A stretch of DNA of 64,000 nt from Trichosphaerium sp. ATCC 40318 (taxonomy: Eukaryota; Discosea; Flabellinia; Trichosidae). The position numbers and the translations under genes were made by a program. The notes beneath the pieces were generated by a model. It saw nothing but the letters and a program-made list of their open reading frames with translations. It was not told the origin of the DNA and did no database searches. Positions 44,039 to 53,906 of this stretch are shown here, one piece after another. The stretch spans positions 62,001-126,000 of the forward strand of contig JALMLS010000631.1 in assembly GCA_038496445.1 (NCBI GenBank). Direction: 5' to 3'. Position 1 is the stretch's first letter. Every line of letters begins with the position of its first letter.

Positions 44039-46190
44039 TTAAGGACATAGCACGGGCTTTGTAGACTTATCAAATTCATCACCGAATTCGATATGCGGTG
44101 CATAATGTTTGATAGTAGCTGCTAGTGACTGTCTATTATTATCCCACCAATAAGGGACAGGGACAAGTATTATTCCGAGCTGTTTACATAATTTTTTTTT
44201 ATCCTTGTCTCTTTCAATGTACTGCTTGGAAGTACCAAAAGCGCCTATAGATATACCCATATCGTAGTGCTGTTCCCCTATTCGTTGTAAGGATAGTACA
44301 ATTAAACAAAATACAAAATGACGTAGTGTATTTCGGGATGCAACACATAGCGCTCAAACGGCTTTTTTTTCAAGTCTCTACCAAAAAAAAAGAGTGATGT
44401 AATCATTCGTGCCTTGGTATTCAAGTGCAATATTGTACTTTGGAAGGAATGCATCAAAAGATAGCATCCCTTGGCGATGTTCTTCAACGATCTTATCACC
44501 TTTGAACCAATACCGGGCATGTTGAATCATAAGCCTAAACAAAAAAATTTGGCAAAGATTACAATGTTAGGTGCTAACCTTTGGCATGACTTCTTGTTTC
44601 TTGACTTAAACAGTGACCAATCCTTAAACTCGTGATCGGGGTATATAAGCTGTAGAACTTGTGGGTATTGGTCCATTATACCAGTGCCGCCATGCTCTCT
44701 GATGCTAACTGTTGATATACGATACCTATGATACCAAAGTGAGTTAACGGTGTTTATGTTAGAATAAAATTTCAGTTGTTTACCAGTCGTCAGGTTCTTT
44801 GATACCCATCTTTGCTGTAAATTCAGTAAGGAACGCTTTGATATTTTTTTCATCCTTCCAGTAACCTTTTTTACGTTTTGAAGGGTTAGGACCCCTATGT
44901 GCCCTAAAAGTTTAACAGTAAGTGTAAATTTTTATTTAGAATACTCACAAAACCCTTCGCAGTTTAAAGATTTTGTCGGAAAACAAGTTTTATGGAAGTA
45001 AGATACTTACTTGAATAGTTTAAAGTCCCAATTATGCTCTGGATATACTGCCATAAGTGCTGTAGGCAAATGACGATTGTATCTTTTAAAAAACAACATT
45101 AGTTCGAGAATTAAACGAGAAAAGAGTTAAACACCACTAGTGTAAACCCTCGTACTACTTACCTTGCTAATAAGCCTGTACCTCCCATTTTGAAAATATG
45201 CGTTCTCCTAACCTTATACCAATCATCAAGAGATTCATGACCAAGGTCCTTAGCAAAACTATCAAAGATTTCTCTTTGGTTATCCATACTATCCAAGTAA
45301 GCTTTTGGCAAGCTCCTAAATAAGTACTTAATACACAAGTACTTTATGGTAAACCAACGCATAACTACGTATATGCTAGCATGAGGCAAGGTAACATTCT
45401 AACAAAGAAGAAAAAAAAGAAATAGTACGAGAGATGCTTACTTAAACTTCCAAGGTATCCAGTTGTGTTCAACGTAGATTTCTTTTAAAGCTGTTTGAAG
45501 AGATCCATTAAACCTAAATCAATATCATAATGGTGAATAAAATAAATACATTCGTTTTTATCTTGTATATAAATACCTCAGTGCAAGTGTACATCCACCA
45601 GCATGTCTTAAGTCGATAGTAGAAAAGTTGTACCAATCATCTAATTTTTCAACACCAAGTTGTAATCCTATTTCATCCATGCGCTTCTTCTGGTTTGCGT
45701 GCTCTTCCCAATACTTTTTCGGTAACCTAGTCCTATAATATATGTTAAAGAGAGTACATAAGATGATTGTCACGTTACTCAAAAAACGAACAATAGTAGT
45801 TGCTTTGTTAAATAAATAAACTAAGATAATCTTCGTTCTTGGCATAAGGCCTCAAAAACACGTACTCGAATTTCCAAGATATCCACTTGTACTTAGGATA
45901 TAGAGCTTTTAAAGCATCTGCAAGTGATCGACCATAACTTGAGAAAGAAAGAAAATGAGTTCAACAACAAAGAACAAAGAAAACTGTTTAGGCTATTTCA
46001 TTTCCCAAATTCTTTCATCACGTGATGAGACTATCATTGCACGTACTAATCAAGTACGAAATGTAGACCAGCATATTTGTATACATGGTATATATTTACA
46101 GTATACCACTTGTCGAGCGTTTTTAACTCGAGGATTTTGGCAACTTGTTCAAAAGCCCTTCTTTGCGTGTTTTCATTGTGCCAGTGCGTA
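44039..46190 (-). CDS. four 'WY' repeats fused to a PD-(D/E)XK-like nuclease
   Basis: Four repeat copies lie in order on the minus strand: LELKTLDKWYTVNIY to LADALKALYPKYKWISWKF (46180-45860); GVEKLDDWYNFSTIDLRHAG to LQTALKEIYVEHNW (45740-45440); LGHESLDDWYKVRRTHIF to LPTALMAVYPEHNW (45320-45015); MGIKEPDDWYRISTVSIREH to VLQLIYPDHEFKDW (44900-44600). After SCQRLMIQHARYWF comes a nuclease-like domain: MLSFDAFLPKYNIALEYQG, EQHYDMG, ERDKDKKKLCKQLGIILVP and VPYWWDNNRQSLAATI, ending at 44039. D in FDAF, E and Q in LEYQGEQHY, and the D/K-rich helix followed by GI-x-L-x-P are the PD-(D/E)XK arrangement seen in Vsr/DUF559-type enzymes. The first exon was not found (an acceptor lies near 46184). One intron (44278-44412) appears to be GC-AG. 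Nuclease call moderate; repeat family clear. Confidence 0.75.
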
Positions 46191-46523
46191 CGCACTTCTT
46201 TAAAACTATACCCATGGTGTCAAATCAAGTTTTAGGTAAAAAGCAACGGCTTACAATTGTTTTGGTGCTTTCGGCGCGAATTCGTATTGTCTGGTCTCTA
46301 TGAAGGGCTAAGACGCAAATATCAAGGGTTTTTATTGTACCCTTTCTTTTTGATGCACTAAGGGTTTTTCTGACCAAAGGGCTAAGATGCTTCATGCCAT
46401 AGCGTAATCCTAAGCGTTTTATACAGGTTTATGCTGTTGTGACAGCTACTTAATCACAGCCATTAAGTCAACGCTTAAATGCTATTTTACAAGGTCTTTA
46501 TTGTTTTTTTTCTTTTTCTTCTT
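46191..46523. other. intergenic region with two pairs of short direct repeats
   Basis: The gap between two minus-strand genes. AAGGGCTAAGA(C/T)GC occurs at 46303 and again at about 46377; AAGGGTTTTT occurs at 46324 and 46360. The unresolved first exon of the nuclease gene may lie here. No other feature seen. Confidence 0.5.
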
Positions 46524-49500
46524 CTACTCTGGTGTAGTGCTTTCCAGACGAAGTTCTTTTTCAGCCATGAGCTTAATAAGATCGTGTAATTGCCCAACAG
46601 AGAAGTACATGCGCAGCTTGTCAATGCTAGACATAAAAAAGTAAGAACAAATCAGGAATTACAATGATATCGCGTACCCAAGTAACCAGATTGATTTACA
46701 CCATGGCACATTCTGAATAGCACGGTAAAATACTCCCTTTGCTTTCTCTGTATCATTTTCGAGTTCGTAATTGAGGTAGTACTTCCACAAAACAACAGAA
46801 TTACGTGATCTACATAAGCGTTAAAGAATTATTCAGTCCAACTTTACAATTTCCGTACGCGGAGTCTTTGGCGAGAGCTCTCTCAAATAAGCCTCTGATG
46901 CGATGCATACTACCTTGCCTTATCTCAGAACGTATTGAAAAGAGCCATAAAAGTGGAGAAGACTGACTAAGAAAGAAGCATTAGAATCACTGAAACAGGC
47001 CTGAGGACTTAAATATATAAAAATGCGTACTTAGAGCAAATCTCATCAAAAAATCTTCTCATCCTTCCTGCAATCAAAGACCGTGCTTCTGATTCCATGA
47101 ACAATGAAATAAAAAATGCATTTTCTGGGAAGATACGCAATGAGAACATCAATGCAACACGCAAGTAATAAGGTGGTGTTGGAAGCTTAATACAGTGTGT
47201 TCGAATAACATGAACATACCTAGTTGAAAAAGATAAGCTTGAGTACAATGTAACAGTTACATTTTGTCAAAAACAGAAAAGATTGCCGAGCATTCACGTG
47301 TTGACATTTTCTTTTGTTCCAACAAAATCTTGGATTTTCACAAAAATATGGTGCATACGCAGTTGCTAATCGCTCGCATTCAACTTCATGTGCAGCTATG
47401 GCCGTAATACCATCTTTAAAGATCAACTCAGCTTTCTCCAATTTATCCGTATGTCGTGTTTTAGTCGTCATATAAGCAAAGAGTGCATAACAAATAGTAA
47501 AGTCTACAAAGCATTTTGCTGTTTGAGGTTCAATAGCAGCTTTATGCCTTGCATACTCATCTTCAAATACCTAAAACCAACCTTAGACTTAAAAAGCATA
47601 ATATGATCTTACCTTTCTAGCTTTGAGTACAGTTGTTGCTGGTAATGCTGCACTTTGCTTTTTCTTCTTTTTGGTTGATTTGACAGGTGTAAATGTTTCA
47701 TTGTTTGTCAGAGAAAGAAGTATACTCAACGCATTATTCTCGTTTTGTTGTGATAACTCAAACTCTGCAAATGCTCTAACTAGTCCAGGTCTTGATTTAC
47801 GAACAGATGGTTTAGCATCTGATAAAACTGCATTATACATCTTCCTTGTCCTCTTTATATTATGTGATTGTTCCAATAAGGCATACGTCTCAATTGTTCC
47901 ATAGTTTACATTCTTCTGTAGCATCTCCTTTGATGATTGCCGTGCGAGTGCTATATCATAACTACCTTCCAATAGTAACCGTAGTTTTTGAAGGTTACTC
48001 TCTTTTGGGTATATCTCAGAAGCTTGAAGGAGAATAGTCCTACAAGGGTTAGTTGTGTTTATTGAGGTTTTTTGTTTTATGTTATTTTTCTTACCTCAAC
48101 AGGTTTCGCTTTACTTCATTGTTAATAGGTTGAACAGTATATGTTAACGTCCAATCAATCTTCTTTAAAAGTCTTCGGTCTTGTGTGTTCTCATTCTAAA
48201 AGCAATCAACAAAACTTTCTTGATCAAAATTTGAATCCTTCTGTTTTTTAAACGTTACCTTGTCAATGCCTCTAGAGTTAATTTCAGGGAAATCAACTAA
48301 CTCAAGCAAACGGAATTGATCTTTAGCATCCTCCATATAAGCTGACCGGGCCTTGGCAATCAAACTAAACATAAGTTGAGTGCTGTATTTAGTAAAGTTA
48401 TAAAAACTGTGTACCTGTTGGTTGATACTCTTCCAGGTAGCTGAAGGCCCAGAAACTCCAAGAAGCGATAAAGTAACTCCAGTTTTAGATCTGGGTAAGT
48501 CAATTGACAAAGGTACTTTTGTATGTCTAAAAAAAGATATCAGTACTACAGGAAGGGTATTTGTAACAAAGAAGTTTCGGGTTACCTTCAAAAAACACAA
48601 CTCGCTCGAGATTATCTTCGTCTTCATTGACATCTCTTGCAGGTAACCAATTATCTCTTTGTAATCTTTTTTCTTCCTTAGCCCATTCTGAGAAGCATCG
48701 AGTAAGACGATCTTGGACTATACTATCATCTTCAGGCTCAAATTTATCCTTTAGCGTTTTGGCTCCATTATCCTCTTCATCTTCCGAGTCAGAGTTATGT
48801 CGTGAGTCATCAGAGTAGTCTTTCATACTACTTCGAATGTGTAAGTATTCACTGTTAAGATAATGAAGAAATAAGCGTACTCTCTACTATCACTGGAAGA
48901 AGAAACATCATCCATACTATTTTCTTCATCCATCACATCTATAATACCAGGTGTCTTTCTTGTTGGATCGTAATTCATATTTAGCTCTTTTCCCTTTAAT
49001 TTTTCTTCCATCCTTGAATGCCAATCAGACCATCCTTTAGCTCCCTATGGAAAATAAATACATAAGTATGTTTGTTGCGACAGCATTGAAATTTGTAAAG
49101 AGCTCGGAAAGACATAACCGATTGAATCATGTGAGCTTATTAAAAAAATCGTTTCAGCGACGTACAACTTCACCAAAGCGAGGAAGATCTTGTTGCCAGA
49201 ACTTTCCGAAAAAAGTGAGTAGTGACTCACGAGGAATATCATGTTGAAGCGATGAAGGACAGTGACAAGTTATCTAAAGGTTTTTAGTAAATACATAATT
49301 GTATTTAGTAAAATAAAAAGTGGGTTCGTACTTCCAACATTGCTTGAAGAATTGCAAAGGCACGTTCTTGATACCCAGCTTGTTTTTCAACAGTTGCAGC
49401 ACCAGTAATGACTTCTAATGTACGTTCTTCCATAGCACGATGTTTAGAATGACCTGAGATTAATCGTGAGTGTTCTGTAAAGCGTGAAGAAAAAAGAGTA

Positions 49501-50772
49501 CATACCTTCATTGTACACCATTTTTTGTGAAGTTAACACTTGTACTGCACGTGAATAAACATCACGTAACATCTGTACAGAGAAATTCTCAAAATTGGAT
49601 CTTGTATAATCTAGGTAATACTTCCAAAGGAAGGGACTTCCAGGATGAGAAGCAATAGTTTTTCTCCATTTAATCATTACTTTTTTAGGTCAAGTTTTTG
49701 TTAAGGAGATAAAATGGTGTCATTGTGATGAAAGTAAAAAATAAATTTCTTCAGGATACTCTTCGATCTGCTCGCAACATTGTAGGTATCCTAACAGAAG
49801 ATCTTCAGAATGAGGGTTCGCTTTCAATGCAGCTTTATAAATTGCAATTTTCTTTTCAATTGTTGGCTTTGTTCCTCTTGTTTTACCAAATTTGAGATGC
49901 TCGTCTTGGAACTCTATTGATTTATTAGCATTAAATAGATATGTAATACACTAATAAATGCTTTAAAATGCTTTGTTAAAAAAAGGGTACCGATGAAGGA
50001 GAGCCACAACTTAATGCTTGTTTTGTTTTTTCTTGTTGCTTCATTGAACTCTCTGGTGCGACGCATTATATACTGTTCAAATGTCTCTTCCTCGTCAGAC
50101 TCATCACTACTATCATATTCTACGTCTAGCTTCAGGAAATCACTATTAAATGCTGTAGGATCAAACGGCCGTGGCTTTATGCTAGTCTTGCATTAGCACT
50201 AGTATTACACATCAAGTACTCACTTCACAACTTGACGATTTGAAACATATCGTCTCTGTTCCCGTTTAGATGCTTTATAATATCTGTTTCGCTTCGATTT
50301 TCCAGATTCATACAGTTTAAAGCCGATATTATCACGAGAGAATTTGACATCTTGTAAAACAAAAAATTAGCCAACCCAAAGAAGAATCACATGTATTCAA
50401 TTGACTTACGATACTTTCTGGAAAGCCCCATAATTGGCATTGTACGTCTATACCTCGGTACGTCCATAACATATAAATGACCAAACTGTACATTATTCAA
50501 ATCGCCCTTCTCATCAAAAAAGTAGCATTTCGCTTGCCTAAACAAATCGATTGGTTTTTTTCATGCCATAATTTTTCAACTAAAACTTACTTTGGATCAG
50601 CCCATACATTTATAGAGGCAGCGCGAGTATCTGTTTTAGATAAACGCTTACTAGCCTCAAGCTGTTTCATCCTATCAGATTTCTTCCTCTTTCCTTTTTT
50701 TCTTCTTTTCTTTGGCCTCTTTACAAGTGCTTTAAAGTTTGCTGAATCGCTGTCTGACGAACTTGATGACAT
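46524..50772 (-). CDS. NRDE2: NRDE2-like nuclear RNA-surveillance protein
   Basis: Start ATG at 50772 (MSSSSSDSDSANFKALVKRP) with a Lys/Arg-rich nuclear-localisation stretch, followed by a TRAASINVWADPK segment typical of the NRDE-2 N-terminus. Then come acidic exons with YDSSDESDEEETFEQYIMRR and REFNEATKK-type sequence. The rest is a half-a-TPR (HAT)-like solenoid: WRKTIASHPGSPFLWKYYLD then YTRSNFENFSVQMLRDVYSR, and KPSVRKSRPGLVRAFAEFEL, among many W/Y-x-x-Y/F units. An acidic insertion lies around 48730-48970. The C-terminus KLRMYFSVGQLHDLIKLMAE then KELRLESTTPE matches the 'L-x-D-L-M-x-E-K-x-L-R' end of the family. NRDE2 acts with MTR4 in nuclear RNA fate and in nuclear RNAi in nematodes. 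About 1,000 residues over many short introns; exon borders not all fixed. Confidence 0.85.
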
Positions 50773-50785
50773 GTTAAACACTTGG

Positions 50786-51318
50786 CTATTCAAGAATGGC
50801 TTTAAAAGGGTACCTATCAGTCAAGTAATCAACCAGAGACCGTTTTGCTGGTATCAAAGCGCTTGATGTAAAATTACGCTTTGGAGATCTAGGTTTCGGT
50901 GTTGATGCTATGATTGTTAAGTTGGATTCATTCGTGGGGTTCTTACGTAATGTGTCAGTTGCTGATGTTTCAAAAAAATCTGAGGCTCTCGGTTTTCTCT
51001 TTTTAACAGGCTTGGGAGGTGGTTCTATTCTGTGTTAGGTTGTTGGTTAAAAATAAAATCGTTTACCATTAAAACTATCATTTTGAAGCCAACTGCTATC
51101 TGGTTGGTTGTTCGACGCGTTACCCGTATCATTCTATGATTTTGAAGTTAGATTAATGTATTTCTGGCCAATTACGCACAGATGGCGTGTTATCGATTGG
51201 GAATAGCGAATTTTGAGCCTAACACGACATTTAATTTAATTAACGCTTTAAAGTCCTTATAACGTACTTTTTGACCTTCACTCCCGTTTATTGGGAACAA
51301 GGGCTGTCCGTGAGACAT
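50786..51318 (-). CDS. small disordered basic protein, unknown function
   Basis: ATG at 51318 gives MSHGQPLFPINGSEGQK. Across three introns with GTACG, GTGCG and GTAAAC donors it reads AQNSLFPIDNTPSV, then NDTGNASNNQPDSSWLQ, then EPPPKPVKKRKPRASDFF followed by ASTPKPRSPKRNFTS and a compact end (RSLVDYLTDRYPFKAILE), with the stop at 50786-50788. About 130 residues, Asn/Ser/Pro-rich with a KKRKPR nuclear signal. No family recognised. Its stop lies only 13 bases before the NRDE2 start codon on the same strand, so the two may share a transcript or overlap in regulatory DNA. Confidence 0.6.
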
Positions 51319-51624
51319 TTGAGCGAGAAAAAGCAACGCTATTTGCGTGCAGCAACAATAAACGGTCAAAAATAGTCGTAATTTGACTCATTCTAAAATA
51401 GGTTGCAATTATCTTCCTATTGGTCATACGAAAATAATTTTCCTGTGACGGATACAAAAGAGTGTTGTTTATCGTTTACGAACGTTTAAAGTATAACATG
51501 TTGATATCTTCCTCGAAGGTTTCATTCTCAACTTTTTATCATTTTGGAAAAAACGGACGTTCAATTTGTCCGATTCGGCTTAATTGCGTACTCATATTAG
51601 TTAATTTTACCCCATCACGACATC

Positions 51625-51939
51625 ATGTCCAACTCACAAATAGTGGTAGAGCTTGTTCAGTTTAAACTTGCTTCTGGAGTAACAGAAGAGGCTTTCTTAA
51701 AGCAATCAGAAATCCTTCAACAGAAAGCGCTTAAAACATTCCCTGGTTACATAAGCAGAGAGCTACTACAAAAGGATGACGAATGGATAGATTTGGTTCA
51801 CTGGAGTTCGATGGAGCACGCTCAAGAAGCCGCTAAAATAATGCCTTCAAATCCGGATGCAAAAGGCTTTATGTCATGTATTGACTTCAACAGCGTTTCT
51901 ATGAATCACTATGTTGTAAAAGCAAACTACACCGAATAA
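51625..51939 (+). CDS. dimeric alpha-beta barrel (ABM-like) protein, intronless
   Basis: A single uninterrupted frame of 104 residues from ATG at 51625. The order strand (IVVELVQFKLASGVTEEAFL), helix, strand with FPGYISRELLQKDDEWIDLV, then HWSSMEHAQEAAKIM, FMSCID and SVSMNHYVV is that of ferredoxin-like dimeric alpha-beta barrels of the antibiotic-biosynthesis-monooxygenase superfamily. Close relatives that I know of are bacterial, usually annotated only as hypothetical or ABM-domain proteins; members are oxygenases or small-ligand binders. The HWSS and F-x-S-C-I-D region matches that bacterial subfamily. Lack of introns among intron-rich neighbours is consistent with transfer from bacteria. 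The exact reaction cannot be stated. Confidence 0.8.
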   Translation: MSNSQIVVELVQFKLASGVTEEAFLKQSEILQQKALKTFPGYISRELLQKDDEWIDLVHWSSMEHAQEAAKIMPSNPDAKGFMSCIDFNSVSMNHYVVKANYTE

Positions 51940-52790
51940 ACGTTTTGTTTTTATTTTATGTGCTAACACTGGTTTTCACTCGTGAGATGATATTAGAAGG
52001 CCTGCGACTGTCGAACCAGGGGCAACACTGCTCCACCAATAGGGCGTGTACCACTTAACATAGTGGAAGTTGTTTTACCGCCCTGTCAGTTGTCTATTTT
52101 CTCCGATATCTTGATACAAGGACCTTCAAAAATTGGCTTTCTTGCTTAAAATAAACGCAGGCGGATGACCCTCTGCATTTTTAAAACTGCCAAAAACATG
52201 TTGGCCCGTTGTCAAACTCGGTCGTTGGGCCAGTATAAACAAAGCTAAAAGACAGGCAATACCATTAACAAAAAGGTGAGCGACTAGCACAAAAATATTA
52301 ATGCTGTACCGCATTGTGCAAAGACTCGCATAACAAACTCACACAGCTTTTGTTTTAATTTTTTGCTTGTAGCGTTGCGTTGAAGTACTTGTAGTGATAG
52401 TTAAACGCATTGTGTGGCTTGTTAATTAATTCTTCAGAAAAAGTGCGTATTACACTGTAAACCTTTTAGAATCCTCTTAGCGCGCAGTTTGGTAGAATGA
52501 GCGCCCATTTAACACCAAGGATTTTCCGAAATTTTTTCGCGCCAATCCAAGTTTTCAATGAAACAGCTGCATTTCGCATTCAGTATTACGCGAATTTCAC
52601 GAATTTTGTAACTCTCCCAGCGCTAATTTCTTTATCTCTTTTCACATTAGCACTTCGTAGTGCATTTTGAAAACTGCAAGTGTCACACCAATGAAATTTG
52701 TACAGAAATTAAACTGTTTTGCTTCATGACATATTGTCAAAGGCGTTTCAAGTAGGAATTGACTCAGAATATTATTGAAAACAAACTAAT
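51940..52790. other. intergenic region with a possible short minus-strand membrane protein
   Basis: About 850 bases. On the minus strand an ATG at 52314 opens a frame with one hydrophobic helix (INIFVLVAHLFVNGIACLLA) that ends at about 52126. Further down, near 52070-51990, the sequence reads TTSTMLSGTRPIGGAVLPL in one frame and NFHYVKWYTPYWWSS in another, but I could not join either to the first exon. Coding status is undecided. No tRNA or repeat seen. Confidence 0.3.
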
Positions 52791-53738
52791 ATGTTTGCGC
52801 TAGGTGACATTATGAGTTCTTCAATAACTGTGTTGGATCTACCACGTGAAATTCAAACGTATATTTGTACTTACAACATTGAAACATTCACAAAGTTCCA
52901 TACACTATCAAAAAGAGCAGCTATCAATACACATTTTGATGAAGCATTAGAACGAAAAGGAAAATGGATAAGATGGTATAAAAGTGGAAAAGTACAGTAT
53001 CATTCCTATGTAACAAATGGACCACGTACGAAGTGGTATGAAAATGGTCAACTTAAAAATCAAATCATGTGGGTTGATGATAACCTAAATGGTGAGAGCA
53101 AAGGATGGTATGAGAATGGTCAACTTAAATATCTAACTCCGTGGCTTGATGGTGAAGAAAACGGTGAAACTAAAGAGTGGTTTGAGAATGGTGAACTTAA
53201 GGAACATTATATCCACCTTAATGGTAAACTAATTGGTGAACGCAAAGGTTGGTATGAAAATGGCCAACTTAAACATCAAAGCATGTGGGTTGATGGTAAA
53301 CTAAATGGTGAAGCCAAAGAGTGGTATGAGGACGGAAACATTAGATCAAAGGGAGTATGGAAGAATGAAAAAGGTGAGTTTGAGGAGTGGTATGAGAGCG
53401 GTAAACTCAAGGAGCGAAGTACATTGATTGATTGTAAACAAAATGGCGAGGTGAAGAAGTGGTATGAGAATGGTCAACTTGCAGCACAACATATGTATGT
53501 TGATGGTAAACTACATGGCGAAAGCAAATACTGGTATGAGAATGGACAACCCAAGGAGCAGTACATTTACATTGATGATAAACTAAACGGTGAAAGCAAA
53601 TACTGGTATGAAAATGGACAACTTCAGAGTCAGATGATGTGGGTAGATGATAAAAAACATGGTGAAGCCATATCATGGCGTGACAATGGAAAGCTTCTAG
53701 AACGATGCATGTTTGTTGGTAATGAACGCCAAGTTTAA
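52791..53738 (+). CDS. F-box-like N-terminus with YwqK/MORN-2 repeats, intronless, giant-virus-like
   Basis: One open frame of 315 residues from ATG 52791 (an in-frame ATG at 52812 is the likelier start by comparison with the family). Residues 10-50 (VLDLPREIQTYICTYNIETF) resemble the F-box-like leader found in giant-virus repeat proteins. The rest is about ten units of 23-25 residues of the form G-E-x-K-x-W-Y-E-N-G-Q-L-K-x-x-x-x-(W/Y)-x-D-G-K-L-N, i.e. the YwqK antitoxin/MORN_2 repeat. Many paralogues of this architecture are known from Marseilleviruses and other large DNA viruses of protists, and YwqK proteins also occur in bacteria. There are no introns, unlike its host-type neighbours. 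The function in viruses is not established; F-box-like leaders suggest ubiquitin-ligase targeting. Confidence 0.85.
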   Translation: MFALGDIMSSSITVLDLPREIQTYICTYNIETFTKFHTLSKRAAINTHFDEALERKGKWIRWYKSGKVQYHSYVTNGPRTKWYENGQLKNQIMWVDDNLNGESKGWYENGQLKYLTPWLDGEENGETKEWFENGELKEHYIHLNGKLIGERKGWYENGQLKHQSMWVDGKLNGEAKEWYEDGNIRSKGVWKNEKGEFEEWYESGKLKERSTLIDCKQNGEVKKWYENGQLAAQHMYVDGKLHGESKYWYENGQPKEQYIYIDDKLNGESKYWYENGQLQSQMMWVDDKKHGEAISWRDNGKLLERCMFVGNERQV

Positions 53739-53906
53739 CCTTTCAGTAGTAAAACAGGCAATGCTGTGTGTGAATCAATATATACAAGCGGCATGCTATT
53801 GCTGCTAACAGCTAAAAAAAAGACTAAATCCATACAAGCTAAAATCCAGCTGAAAAAAACATGAAAAAGTAATACAATAAACTAACTCTTTATAACCTAC
53901 ACATAA

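Noticed and set aside
46290-46400. Telomere-like or CRISPR-like repeat array
   Set aside because: Only two copies of each short repeat, unequal spacing and no spacer pattern.
53407-53676. 89-codon minus-strand frame rich in His and Ser
   Set aside because: It is the complement of the YwqK repeats and its periodicity comes from them.
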